This document shows, one piece after another, positions 45,221-57,099 of a DNA stretch of 64,000 bases. Location of the stretch: positions 20,396,501 through 20,460,500 of the forward strand of contig JAMJFZ010003163.1 in assembly GCA_026225945.1 (NCBI GenBank), given 5' to 3'. Origin of the DNA: Cricetomys ansorgei (taxonomy: Eukaryota; Chordata; Mammalia; Rodentia; Nesomyidae). A program made the position numbers and the translations under genes. Numbering within the stretch: the first letter of the stretch is position 1; each line of letters opens with the position of its first letter. A model generated the notes under the pieces. The model was not told where the DNA came from and did not search any database. It worked only from the letters and a program-made list of their open reading frames with translations.

Positions 45221-47937
45221 GGATCCCAGTAGAAGCTGCTCATGCAGGCTTTGGTGAAAGACCTGACCCCTAATTCTAGCTAAATAAACAAACGGTAGCT
45301 TCGTTACTATTAAATAGCCATTCTAGCTAGAGTAAGGTGGGCATTAGGACACTACTATGGAATACAGCACATTCCCTCTTTCAGCATGGAATTTTTCTCT
45401 GCAAAGTTTGGGCCTAAGTTCATAAATGTGTCATCACGTTCCCATTCATTGCATTCCTGAAACCTTTCCGATTTGGCCTCTGGAGCGAGGTCTGTCCACG
45501 GGGCTGTGGGTGCGTGAACAGCAGGGATCTTACTCAAGTGGGAGTCACTCTGCCCTCCCTTGATGTGACATAAATTGGAAGGAGGTTGTGGGGCTTCCCC
45601 CTGCTCCCAGGGGCCCCTCCAGCCAGGCCTTCTTGACAACATTGTGGTTTGGGCTGTCATCACAAAGAACCACTCATTTCTCAACTGACATCCTCTGTGG
45701 CTGCGTCCCAGCAGGGCTGTGGGAACAGTGCCTGTGGAACAGAAAGATGGAGGAAGATGACCTGGGGGTGTGGTGGGGACAAAGGGACCTACTGGGCAAA
45801 ACTCAGATGACTCGTTTGTGTTCCCGACAAGCAGGAAGTGGCCTCGGCTGCTCTGTGTAATCTTAGGCCGGTTATATTCCAAAGCAGCTTCCGAATTCCT
45901 GTAGTTGCTAGTGTGACCTCCAATCCACAGAGCTACAAAGGCATGTAACAACAGCAGAGGCTATGTTGGGTCTGAGACGTCCCATTGGAATCAGTATTTG
46001 GTCAAACACTACTCTGTGTACTTCATACAGGACAAACTGATATTCAGGCAGTTGTATGTTTGCACAACTAGTAGGAGTGGAATCAGATTCAAGTCCTCGC
46101 TGTAAAGTGACTGGGTGTGAGTGATTTTCTCTGGGAGGTGCCACCTACCGTTAAAATCCCAAGCCATCCTCAGCAGAGTTTCTGAGCCAAATAAGACCTA
46201 TGAAGGGATGCTTTGAGGACTTGATTGAGTTCAGAGAAGTTTCCCAGAGTTCTCCTCTTTCATTGGTCTGAGCTACAAACTAGAAGCTCCCTCCATGGAC
46301 TTGTCTTCTTGCCTAGCAGGAGGCAGTTGGAATTTTATTGTATTGCTCCAATGGATCCTCGTATCCCAACCCCTGCTTCCGTCCCAGCTATCTCGGTTTG
46401 GTCCTGCTGAGTCAAAAGCTAGTTTTCATCTTGTCCCGTGTAGACGAGTCCGCCAGGACCACGGTTTCCCGAACTGTGGATTCCCATCCTACGTGGGGTC
46501 ATAGAACTGAATAATGGGGTTTTGGAATACTGGGCAATAGTCATATTGCTGAGTATGTAATGACCAAAAATTAATTCAAAATCAAAGAAGCAATGAATTT
46601 GACACGATCTTGGCGGTGTTCATCCATGTTACATCACATGACTTACTTCAGTCTTAAGTTCACTTTGCTGTACACTGCTGTACCACAGAACACCGAAGAA
46701 CATTGCTTGAAAAGCCTTGGCTCAAATTTAAGACTATTGTGTGTCATAACATGTTATGCTTTTGCTGTACAAAGTTTTCAGTTTTTAATAGACCCATAGT
46801 GGTTCAATTATGGAAAATGAAGACTATGAATACTTTCCTACCATCATTCTTTAGCACATAAGCATCAAATTAGTCTGCTTGGGATTATATTGTGTTAGAA
46901 TGTTTGGTTTTAAAAACTGTCATTTGAGTTGTTGACTTGAGTTTTATAGAAATTCCTGAAATGAATTGTGGTTAGGATTAGAACAGAACGTCCAACAAGG
47001 TCTGAGATAGCCCTAAATTTACCTCTACCACTTTGTGTTTTGACCTATGTGAGGCTGGGCTCCCAGCACTGATGATTAGAAAGCCAAAGTATTGATGAGA
47101 TCTGAGAATATTGGAGATATTCCATGACCTGCAGTATCAGATCAGTCAAGATTTTAATGTTTGTAGAAATAAACACATATATCTCATTAACATGAAAACT
47201 TGCTTTTGTCTTTAGTAAATGGTAATATTATCTATATACCAATGTCTTGTTTTAAAATAAATTTCTTTGTGATCTATCATCAGTAAATGTTTAATTTGTA
47301 TAGCTATTTCATACATCTATGTGGAGCCACAGGAAAATTTTTGTGTGAAAGGAGAAATTAGTAGAAGAAATTCAGGAAGCCTTTACCTAGCTCTCCTTCT
47401 TGTGAATATTCTCAATGTCTATGGCCCAGTAGGTTCCCAGGATAGGTTTAGATTAAAAACTTTGGCTTCAGAAAATATTAGGGCCAAATCCACCTGTGGG
47501 AAGACCAGGTTCGGGCAGTCCATGCTAACGAGAACTTAGGGTTCCTTAAGTGGCAGCGTTATCATTCTCAGTGAGTGATCCCAGGGAATGACAGAAATTG
47601 TGGTGCACATGTCCCAAGAACCATCATTTTGGAAAGCAAGGGCTTCAGACTGTTTTTTGTGGGCCATTTGGGTGTGAGAACTTACCTTGGGAGTGAGATG
47701 AATCTGGACCTGAAAGAAACAAAAAGCAAAAAGAGTGAAGAGCCAGGAGATGGAAGACAAGGGATGGAAGAGCAGGAAGGAGACGGCTCTTGGTGAGGAG
47801 AGCCATTTGGTTGGATGAAAGGACTGGCAGACAAGTTCTTGTAGGCAGCCAGCTCAGAGGGATTGGAATGTTAATAGTCAGCTTCAGGGTTTGTGCTGTG
47901 CTGTGAGGTGAGCGCCTCTGTTCTCAATCCCCCCTAT

Positions 47938-47940
<3 letters not shown>
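45221..47940. other. unassigned; contains the longest open frame (45355-45951, minus)
   Basis: The minus-strand open frame of 198 codons begins at a TTG codon. It lacks any domain, signal peptide or family resemblance that I can see, and part of the opposite strand is open too (45588-45860). I do not call it a gene. The remainder of the interval, AT-rich from about 46520 to 47310, has no nameable repeat. Confidence 0.42.
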
Positions 47941-47971
<31 letters not shown>

Positions 47972-47997
47972 CTGTGCGTCTGTGTGTGTCTGTGTGT
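47941..47997. repeat. (GT)n microsatellite
   Basis: A pure GT run of 30 bases followed by an imperfect GT part with cct, cgtc and tc breaks. Confidence 0.95.
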
Positions 47998-48835
47998 AAA
48001 ATGTGTTGCGTTCAGTTGCAGTACATGAGTGGCATTTGAGAGAAATCAAAGTAATGGGACTGAATCGCTTGTTGCATCAGATCTGAGCCCATAGGGTATA
48101 CTGAGGCATGGTGGCTCTTCCCAGTTCTCTGAGTTGGGAGGAGGAGGGTTGGGTCTCCATGCCTCAAATCTATCCCACAATTCATTGTCTAAGGCGAGGG
48201 TCTAAGCTCTGGCAAGGTCACTCCTTTTAGACAATGCTAATGGCTCTTCTGGAAGCTACCACTAGTTGATATGTCCCACATCCAGGAGAAGGAGAACTTC
48301 AGTTTCTGACTCAAAGGCAGGGTCTGCCACGCCAACCTTAGGACACCTGTTACAGACCATGGAGAACCTGAAGATGATGCCAACCACACCCTGCACTTCC
48401 TAAGTACGTGAACTGAGCATCTGCACAGGTTGCCCACCTAGGCGGTTTGTGTCGGCAATGACAGGTCCGGTTGGGATCTGCAGTGCCCACTGGGCTGTGT
48501 GAAAAGGAAATGAACACAGAGACCCCTCAAGCTGCCTGACTTGTTTCCAAACTAAATATAAGCCACCTCCTTTGCAGGCTGGCTTCACTTTCAAAGTGCC
48601 TCTAACAGAGTCTCGTGACAATGGTTAGTCCTCTGTCATCCTTAGGTCTCTGTGCACACTCAGGGCTGAGTCTCGGAAGCTCTCCGAACTCTGAACCTTA
48701 GGTCTGTGTGTTTTGAGTCTCAACCTTGTGACGTCTGGGCTGGAGAAACTCGCCTAACTGTACACCTTAACCTCATTGGCCAGCAGATGGCTGAGTTCTG
48801 TTTTAAGTATAAAATGCAAGCCCCACCCAGACTCC
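47998..48835. other. unassigned spacer
   Basis: No gene. Short minus-strand frames at 48237-48621 and 48720-48941 have no family match. Confidence 0.42.
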
Positions 48836-49375
48836 TGTGTTGAACGCTTGGTCTCCATCTGGTGGCACTTTTTGGTGAGGAGCTGGAAACTCTAGGATGT
48901 GGGGCTAGCTGGAGGGTGTAGTTCATGGGGCCATAAACCACGGAACACTGTCTAGTTCTGGCCTCTGCCCTTACTCACTCTGTCTGCCTCATCTCCACAG
49001 CGAGGTGAAAACTTCTCTTAGCCAAATGATCACACTACCATGAGGTTCCTCCCAGGTACATAGGGCCAAGCTACCATGAGCTGAACCCTTTGAAACCAAG
49101 ATTGAAAATCAATCCTTTCTCTCCCTCCTTCCTTCCCTCCTTCCCTCTCTACCTCTCTCCCTCTGTCCTTCCCTCCTTCCTTCCCTCCCTCTTCTGTCCC
49201 TCCCTCCATCTCTCCCTCACTCCCTCTGTCCTCCCTCCCTCTGTTTCTCTTCTTCCTTCCTTCCTTCCTTCCTTCCTTCCTTCCTTCCTCCCTTCCTTCC
49301 TCCTCTTTCTTTCCTTCCCTCCTTCCACTGTTCATGTGACTGTTTTGGTCACAATGATGCGAAGTAACTACTACA
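48836..49375 (+). repeat. MaLR-type LTR split by a CCTT expansion
   Basis: The left part, 'tgtgttgaacgcttggtctc', 'catctggtggcactttttgg' and gatgtggggctagctgg, and the right part, 'tgactgttttggtcacaatg' then gaagtaactactaca, match the two ends of a rodent MaLR-like LTR as remembered. Between them 'aaaatcaatcctttctctcc' grades into a CCTT/CCCT tract at 49112-49325, replacing the usual 'aataaatccttcctccctt' segment. The tract therefore probably grew inside the element. Arg/Glu/Lys and Ser/Leu/Pro frames here are artefacts. Confidence 0.62.
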
Positions 49376-50339
49376 TCTAGTGACTGTACTTTTCCCTCTG
49401 AGAAGTAAGTACCTGAGAAGCAGCCAAAGCCACAGGAATTCCCTTACAGCTCGCTCTTCACTCCTCTCTGCACCCCCATACACAAGCCTGTCCAGGTGAG
49501 GCCGCCTCTTGCCTCCATGGCTGACCAGTTTTCTCAGCCTCAGCATCATGGAAGGCCCTTAGTCAGTGAAAATAAATGTTCTGATTTGTTTTTTTACTAG
49601 TCAAATCTCAGGGTTTCTGGACCCTGTCTTTCAGTTCTTTCAAATAAAAGTTGAAGCAAAGAATAATCCCCTCTACAAAGCCTATCAGAGTTTCATTTTC
49701 TCTGCCTTTAAAAATGTGTTCCAACTCCTTCTCGGGCCCCAGAGCCTATTAAAGCTGCTCAATATGATGCAGTTTGGCCCTCCGCACACAAGCCCTCTGT
49801 GCCAGCTCCCGGACCTTTGGTTCCTCTGCTCCTTTCTACTTTATTCCAGCTCAGAGAGCTGGGAATGGGCTAGATTTCCTCTTTACCTTGTGCATGATCT
49901 GAAATGTTTGTGGTTTTCTCATTAACCAGTGGGTAAAGGTGGCTTCCCCCTGGTACCTTTCTTTCCTGACTCTAGAAGGTATAGGAGAAAACAAGCTTCA
50001 GATTCAGTTGCTTTGTAGGTACCTCTACTACACCTTGAAAAGGAAGATGGAGAGAGGAGTGTCTTAGATGCTAGCAGCAGCATTAGCCTTTCTTTGTTGG
50101 AGTTTCCAACACGTGGCCTATAATTCTAAGGGTTGTATACAATTTACATTGTTTTTACCCTGGCAACCTTCTGAGGAATAAGTATGCGATGCCTGCCAAC
50201 TTGCCGTCTACTGCCTCCTCTTGAGCTTAACATGTCTATGAACGGTTGTAGATTCTTCATTGTGTGTCCTGTTTTATTCTGGACTGTGTCTGGAGACTCA
50301 TCACCCATTGTAATGGTGCTGTATTTTCACTAGGCCTCA
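49376..50339. other. unassigned, no gene seen
   Basis: An open plus-strand frame at 49566-49925 (119 codons) has no recognised domain. No repeat was recognised. Confidence 0.42.
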
Positions 50340-50600
50340 GTATTCTATGACTTTGTCATGTTCTCTTTATGCAGCTGCTGGTTGATATGCTTGCTCTCTA
50401 TCTTGGGATTGGTATGACTACTGTTGCCACAAACTTTTTCATTTAGGGGTGAAATTTCTGGGTCAAAAATAATGCTCGTGTTTGACTGTAGTACGTATTG
50501 TTGTGACTTTCCAACCAGCAGTGTGTGACACCCCAGTGTTTGCATTTGAATCTTTATCATGCTAGCATTTTGGGGGCTTCAAAGATGAAGGTAATTACTC
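50340..50600 (-). repeat. old L1 fragment (antisense), probable
   Basis: 'tttcatttaggggtgaaatt', tctgggtcaaaaataatgc, 'ttgtgactttccaaccagca', gtgtgtgacaccccagtg and tttatcatgctagcatttt follow the antisense L1 phrase 'gaattgctgggtcatagg' ... 'tttccaaagtggttgtacc' ... 'cccaccagcaatgtatgag'. Very diverged. Confidence 0.5.
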
Positions 50601-52226
50601 TGAGATAAGCTATCCACTGTGTAGAGCCTTACAGTAGAGTCTACAGATAGAGCATACTCAAGTCCAGGCCCACAGCTCTGGCTTGGAGCACCAAGCAGCC
50701 ATGACTCCCACCTGCTCCCTCCCACTGTTTGACGTTTAGATAGCTAGGCAAGCTCAGGGAGGGGGAAAACAATCACTGAAGACTTCATCTGTGTGGTGAG
50801 AGTGAAACCCATTATTATGAAAGTATTAGCCTCCCCTCTCATGGGCAGAAATAGCTCCCTTTGTCAGGGGATGCCTTACTTAAAGAACCCTGCGGTTTCA
50901 AAGACTTTGTGAAGTTCCAACGAGCCACCTGATGCCCATTCATCTGCACTATACAACTCCTCTTATATTCTCCAACCTGAGGACCTGTGACCTAACATCT
51001 CCAAGTACTCATAGACTGTGTCCCTTAGCGGACAGTCCCCACCCTGCTTTCTACATATAAGAAAAGATGGTTCCAAGCCAGCTGGAAATTCTTCATGCTT
51101 CACTATAATTCACAGACAGGAAGAACAAGGACCTGGCTTTTCCTTGCATTTTCTAAGAAATTCCATTTTTCACTCAAGGCTGGAGTCAGATTCTCAGAGT
51201 AAGTTTCTTGGGTTTGGGGAGGTTGCCCAATTTTTAAGCAAAGAAATTCAGGTCGAATCTATGCATTTTATCCATCATGGAGCAGCCTCCTGCCAGAGAC
51301 CTCCCAGTATTCTCTGGGTTTACTGTTAGTGCTCTTTGCCAAGTCTTGCATTTCTTCTCCCTCCCTGATTTGGGGTATCACTACAGTTCCTCATGTTGCT
51401 ATGTTACCCCTTAAGAAACGAGGCTGCAGAAATACGCTACACAAGTTATATGTAGAAGTAACAGGGTTATTTTAACCTTGGGATGGATCCTAGGTTCTCA
51501 TGAAAGCTAAGCTCATGTTCTACCATGGATCCATTCCAGACAGGAGCTGGCATTTGTGGTCTCAGATTCTTCAGAGCTCACTCCGATGGTGACAACAGTT
51601 CATTGTGGACACGATATGCAGGGGCTGCCACTGACCATATGGGATGTCACTTCATTGCTTTCTCTCTGTTGTGATTTCTTAGCCCGAGCCTCAGTCTATA
51701 TTGTTGATAGAATCTCTGTGGTTCACGCTCTCCCCTACCACTTAGATATGTGAATATGTGTTTGCTTGCTTTATTTGAACCCTCTAAGTAACCAGAGCCT
51801 CACTGTAGGGATTCTTTCGAAGAAGTTCTGACAAGGAATGGAACTGCACGAGTCTACATGTTGGAGAGAGCCGACCATGGATGCTCTCAGGTGGTAACCC
51901 TAAGCAGTGCGCATTTGATGAACCCACTATTATGCAGTAAATGGCTGGGCATTGAGAAGTAACTAACATGTGAAAGGAGCCTGGTGCCACGTGACACAAT
52001 ATGATAAAGCACTGACATGAAGATGACTCGGACTTAAAGAGCAGAAGTAGGAGCCCTGGGAAAGCTCAGGATCCGTTATCCATGCTGGTTCTGCAAAGGC
52101 GACTTCTCATCCAGCCACACACAAGTGAACTGCCCGTTAGGCAGAGAGAAGGACCACAGACCGACAGGGGAGCATCTCCAGTTATTGACCTCATGTGTAC
52201 TAGAGGGTCTTCTTGCACAAGCTTGT
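50601..52226. other. unassigned, no gene seen
   Basis: About 1.6 kb with no gene, nameable repeat or striking motif. Confidence 0.45.
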
Positions 52227-52334
52227 GAGGAGGGAGAGGAAACAAGGGAGGGATGGAAGGGGAAGGGAGGAAGGAGGGAAGGAGAAAGAAGAGGAGGAAA
52301 AAGGGGAGAGGAGGGAAGGTGACAGGAGAGACAG
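52227..52334. repeat. purine-rich (GGA/GAA) tract
   Basis: About 108 bases, nearly all purine on the plus strand, built on gga, gaa and aggg words. It is a homopurine-homopyrimidine tract with triplex potential. Open frames on both strands are artefacts. Confidence 0.93.
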
Positions 52335-53999
52335 TCCATCACATAGCCACCCCCCCAAATCACCTTTGAAATCTAAGAAGGTCTTGTGTAAGTGATTCCT
52401 CTTAGGGACTGAATCTACATCCGCCTTGCTCCCTGTCTGTTGCTTACTGTAATGCTTGGCACAGAGGAGGCACTTGGAGGAGCTATGAAATCAATGAACA
52501 GGAGATGAGAATGGCTGATGAAGAAATATTCTTCAATGCTGGATTGACAGTCAGGTTGTCCTTTCTGGCTCCAAACCCTTTGGAAAGAACATCCTGATTG
52601 GGAAACAACCCATTGATCCCGAGAGAGCCTGAACTTGTGGTGTGCCTACATCAGTGAGCAGCACCATTGAATATTATGGCTACTATTGGCCAGTTTCGGC
52701 AAAGTGCCAACTCAGTGCGTCAAGTGGTGGCGCAGTGTGGCCACAGATGCCACACACGGCCTGTGCACACTCACAGCCTCAGTCGGAGCAAGGAGCACCT
52801 GATGTCCAGGCGACGGACGGGGTTATCCGGCTCCTAGTTCCAGCTCTAGTCATACTCTCCCTCTCTTGGTACTTTCCTTTGCTCCCTTAGAAAACAGGAA
52901 GCTGGGAAGCTGTTCTTTAACTGACCTCCCGGGGGAGCTGCTGAGCACCATCAGGAAGCGGCACTTTAAGTTACTTTCAAAGGGTAGCCTTCCACGGTCG
53001 GTTCAGAACAGCTCTGTACATATCTGAACCTCTCCCAGAGGGTATTTTTAGGTGTTAGAAAAATAAGACGATTTCTGCTGCGCTGAGATGCCTAGAGTAG
53101 CCATTCTAACTCATAAACTCCTCTGCTCACCTCCTCTGTCAGTGCTGCTGGGGTCCATGCCAGCCTTCTGCCCAGCATCTTTGATGAAGCAGGATCCCTT
53201 TCATCTTGTTTATCTGCTCTTCACATGTCCTTACCATCAACTTAAAAAGGCTGGCATGGGGATTTCATTAAATAAGCCAACTTCTTAAAATTGTTTTGAG
53301 ATATAGCCCCAAATTCCTTTGGTGTATTTGTTAAACTCAAAGGCAATATTCTTTGGCTCCTGTCAAGCTCCTGATTCCAACGCTTTGGGGATTCCAAGAC
53401 AGAAAAACCATATGCACAGTCAAGTGGAGTGCACCCCCAACCCCCCACCCCTGACTGCTTCACCCAAGAATACTCAGGGCTGTGTGGTAGGAGAGGTTTA
53501 TGATGGAAGATACAAGATTTTCCCTTCCCTTCTGCCTGGACCTCTGAAGACACCAATCTCCTCAATCTTTTCTTTCCTAAATGTGTCTGTCTTGACAGAT
53601 AATTTCCAGAGTCACCCCAGATTCCAGGCAATCTCGAATCATTCATTCATCATCGCAGAGTCTTGCTCAGGGAAAGCTGAGATTAACCATACAATCAGAG
53701 GCTCTAGATTTCTTTCCCAGAATTCCAGTTCCCAGCCTGAGGCTCCTGATGGGAACTTTGGGCGTGGTGCCCATTCCAGTGCCTTGAGCAGAAGTGCTGA
53801 GCATCCAAGATATGCAGTGTGAGGTCATGCCCCGACAACATCCGAAATGGATCCTTCTGGAAAACGTCATGAAATTCATGACCAACTGTCATCATACATG
53901 AGGAGATGAGACTGAAAGTCAGAGCCCATGGTACCTTGCTTTAGGGTGGCTCCTGCTTTGGCGACTCTCGATTACCCATGTCACCTTCTTCGTCTAATA
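52335..53999. other. unassigned, no gene seen
   Basis: Single-copy-like sequence. The plus frame 53319-53822 (167 codons) and the minus frame 53242-53646 (134 codons) overlap and have no recognisable domain. 52920-53080 has a few CpGs and an AT-rich end and could be conserved. Confidence 0.42.
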
Positions 54000-54760
54000 T
54001 CTTTGTGCTCAAATCAAATATTGATATTTCGCAGATGCTTCTCCTGTAACAATAACTGTAGTTCAAATTATGTTTCTGCATATGTCAGGTATAGTACAGT
54101 CTAATTTAATCTTCATTACACATGGCCATATTGCAATTATACATGCTACTCGAGTGTTAACACATATTTAAACCTGCTATTCCTTTGTCACTGATTTACA
54201 AAGGGGTACCTGAAAAGAAGCAGATGTCATAATTACACGCTTATTCAGCTCATTTTAAACGAAGTCTCAAAGTAAATTACAGACGAGCCAGGCATGTCTT
54301 GAAATTAATGTAGTGGTGGGATACTAATGCTGTGATCCATTATGGTTTGTCAGTGTGCCGTACTTCTGGAATGTGCGATAAAATTATATTAATACTCTAC
54401 TAATGAGATTAATGAATATGAACATGCAGGAGAAGAATGGGGTCCTTTGTTCAACTATTGAAAAAATAACATATAGGTAATTAAAAAGAATTAATCAAGC
54501 CATGTACAGCCTCATTTATATTAAATTAATTTGTCTGGTTTCATTTCTAATAATTAATCACTTTTTATACATTGCCAAGCACTTCAGGCAGATGAAGGCA
54601 CTACTGAAGGAGTTGTGATTCAGAATATTTAGAGCGATCAAGGTGGTCCCTGTGGGTTCATATTAATTAAGGTTTAACAGTTTGGAAAATTGTAGCAATA
54701 TTTTATGATTCATGTAATTAAACTCTGTAACAAAATGTCACAACTGCTAGTTACTTCTGC
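54000..54760. promoter_or_regulatory. candidate conserved non-coding block with TAATTA cluster
   Basis: A repeat-free AT-rich block with five TAATTA homeodomain-core words within about 490 bases, at 54230, 54478, 54551, 54663 and 54715. Many ATTAAT/TTAATT words and a 'taatactctactaatgagat' stretch also occur. A downstream ATGCAAAT octamer (POU-type) lies at 54929-54936. The density and the lack of repeats resemble distal enhancers of developmental transcription-factor genes. Conservation cannot be tested here. Confidence 0.42.
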
Positions 54761-54928
54761 GCCTGTGATTTATATCTTTCCCCCTTTTGGAAAGGAAGCG
54801 GATGGAGTGAAAGCTTAAACAGGCAGACACAGTCAATGGGAAAACAAGCTGGTGGGTTCAGTGAGGACCAAGGTCTTTTATCAGGGGCAAGTCGCACCCT
54901 TTCCCCTCTCAAATTCCATCCCGGGGTT

Positions 54929-54936
54929 ATGCAAAT
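54929..54936 (+). promoter_or_regulatory. octamer motif ATGCAAAT
   Basis: An exact POU-family octamer in ggttatgcaaatcagg. A single 8-base word can arise by chance. It is listed because it lies next to the TAATTA-rich block. Confidence 0.3.
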
Positions 54937-55010
54937 CAGGCAGGATCATTTGATTTGACATATGGTGAAGTCTCCAGGGTTACTTCTGGTGCATTTGCTT
55001 GGATAAAAGC

Positions 55011-55040
55011 AAAACAAAACAAAACAAAACAAAACAAAAC
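55011..55040. repeat. (AAAAC)n microsatellite
   Basis: Six perfect five-base aaaac units. Confidence 0.97.
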
Positions 55041-55497
55041 AGCAAGAGCTGTGAACCTCCTTCCCAACCTGAAGGGAGTGAATTGCCACTCCTGGGGATG
55101 GAGGCTCAAGCAGAGCCAGGATGCAGGTTTCCAGAAGGGGAGGCTGCCGATACCTGGAACATCAAATTGCCTGGTCTGCGCACCCATGGCACTCCTAGAC
55201 ACCCTGTGCCCCGGGCACTGGGATGTGAGTAGAAGGATAGCAGTGATTGTCTCAGGCAGTTTCTGACTGGACATCATCTGGCGAAGTGCAAGGGGAAACT
55301 GAGGCAAGGTGTAATCAGCAGGTTCTAGCTACCCATGCTCTCATTCTTCAGTGCATTCTTCAGTCTGGTGTCTTCACCACAATCTCTGCTCTTTAAAACA
55401 CCTCCAGTAAAGGGTCCCCATCAGGACCAAGTTGTGCCTGAGCCCAGCCAAGAGATTCCTGCTCAGCTGGCCTAGAGTGGGGTCTAGTGTCTGTATT
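55041..55497. other. unassigned spacer
   Basis: Relatively GC-rich. Open frames occur on both strands (54936-55307 minus, 54955-55266 plus) and none is recognised. Confidence 0.42.
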
Positions 55498-55528
55498 TTG
55501 TTTCTTTCTTTCTTTTTTTTTTTTTTTT
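55498..55528. repeat. T-rich tract with CTTT units
   Basis: ttgtttctttctttc followed by a long T-run. No retroposon body is recognised next to it. Confidence 0.9.
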
Positions 55529-55654
55529 CAATTACTCACAGTGATTCGCCTGTGGAAAACAGAGAGTTTTCCTGGGAGCCTAAGAAGGCTTCATAATGCT
55601 GACACTGTACTGAGTACATTCCAGCTTCAGAGCTATTTTAACTATGGATTTGTT

Positions 55655-55820
55655 GAAATGTTGTAACAACTGACCGTTCAAAAGAGTGACATCATCATTC
55701 CCATGTGTAGACAAAGTAGTTGAGGCAGGGAGAGGGCAAGCAACTTGTCAAGGTCACAGAGCAAGTAGCGAATCTGAGACTTTGTTTAGAGTCTAGACCA
55801 CCACTCGAGGCTGTAAGTAA
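55655..55820 (-). repeat. MIR SINE (antisense)
   Basis: 'agttgaggcagggagagggc', 'aagcaacttgtcaaggtcac', agagcaagtagcgaatctg and agactttgtttagagtc match antisense MIR closely (aactgaggcacagagagg, ttaagtaacttgcccaagg, tcacacagctagtaagtgg, cagagccgggatt). It is followed at 55858-55870 by a run of C. This is the clearest MIR in the window. Confidence 0.75.
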
Positions 55821-56036
55821 AGCGAGGCTGAGGAGCCTGCTCTAGGATCTGATTCTGCCCCCCCCCCCCAAGCCATTCCTTAGAAGAAACTGAAGCACGG
55901 GCCTGAGTAATTCTTTAACCATACTTACATTCAATTGTGTATTTACTCATTCCGAAGCACTGCGAGATAGTGATTAAATTGAAGCCCTTGATGATATCAG
56001 ACCCTTCCTACAGAACCAGAAAGGAAAACTGGAACA

Positions 56037-56256
56037 GGGGCTGACAAGCTGGCTCAGCAGCCAAGGGAGCTTGCTGCTTTCCCAGGGTCCTTCAGTTTGA
56101 TTCTCAGCTCCTTATCTGGGCTTCTTGCTTCTGCCTGTGACTCCAGCTCCAGGGGTTCTGACACCCTCTTCTCTCCTCCTTAGGAACCAGTATGCATGGG
56201 ACATATAATCTCACAGACACGCAGGAAAACATAAATCAAAATTGTTTTTAAAAAGA
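56037..56256 (+). repeat. B3 SINE (sense), diverged
   Basis: 'ggggctgacaagctggctca', gcagccaagggagcttgctg, ctttcccagggtcctt, 'gtgactccagctccaggggt', tctgacaccctcttctctcc and 'catgggacatataatctcac', then an A-rich tail. The order is B3, with a mutated tRNA-like head. Confidence 0.83.
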
Positions 56257-56454
56257 AAGCTGACAAGTACAAAATAAAGACACAGACCGCTAAAATAGAA
56301 TTAACACATGTGTCTGGTATATTGCATTGAGGGACCCCTGAAAATTAAAAAAAATCCTTTTTAATAGGAGCAGTGCTAAGCACTCACAGTACATGGGGCT
56401 TTTGAGATGATCCGAAAAAGAATGAAGCCAACCGTCAGGAAGTGTGACAGCATG

Positions 56455-56560
56455 TGCTGGGCAGGGTGGTGCCCTCCTATAATTCTAGTGTTCTGGACCT
56501 AGAGGCGGGAGGTTGGTGAGTCCAGGGGTAGCCTGGACTACATAAAAACAAGAAAAAATA
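56455..56560 (+). repeat. degenerate B1-like SINE (sense)
   Basis: 'tgctgggcagggtggtgccc', tcctataattctagtgttc, 'gaggcgggaggttggtgagt' and gtagcctggactacataaaaac. It keeps the left half of the B1 order with the right half partly lost. Confidence 0.6.
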
Positions 56561-57099
56561 TAGCATATGATAAGATCTGACTAGATAGTTCATAGATCAG
56601 AGGCTGGGTAGAGGAGGGACACTACACTGTATTTCAAGTTATCTTTTCAATACAGAAGAATCAAAGTTGTTCTGGCATGAGGGACTACCATGGTCAGCGA
56701 GGCTAATGGATTCATTTCACCAAGGTATAGAAATCGTATTGGAATAAGCCACGGTCCAGAGTCAGTGACACCCTTCCAAAAGCTCTCATGCCAGGGAGTG
56801 GTGACTGCAGGCAGAGGCCTCCATGTGCAGACAAAAGGTGGCTATTCCTGAACAACCTGACTGCATGGATTCGTCTCCTCTGCACAGACCCTGGCTGTTA
56901 AACCTAACCTACCGTGTGTGGTCTGTAACAGCGTGAGCCGCCTGGCTCTACCAGGCCATTTGGGAAGCTCTGCTCCCACTCAGTCCACACTCAAATTGGA
57001 TTAACTTGGAAATGAGAAAGACCATGCTTTTTTAATGTCTGGGAGCAGATGCTGGGGATTTTGGAGCTCTCCTGGGAGAGTACCACTTGCCCCCATCAG
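56561..57099. other. unassigned spacer
   Basis: No gene or repeat recognised. Confidence 0.45.
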
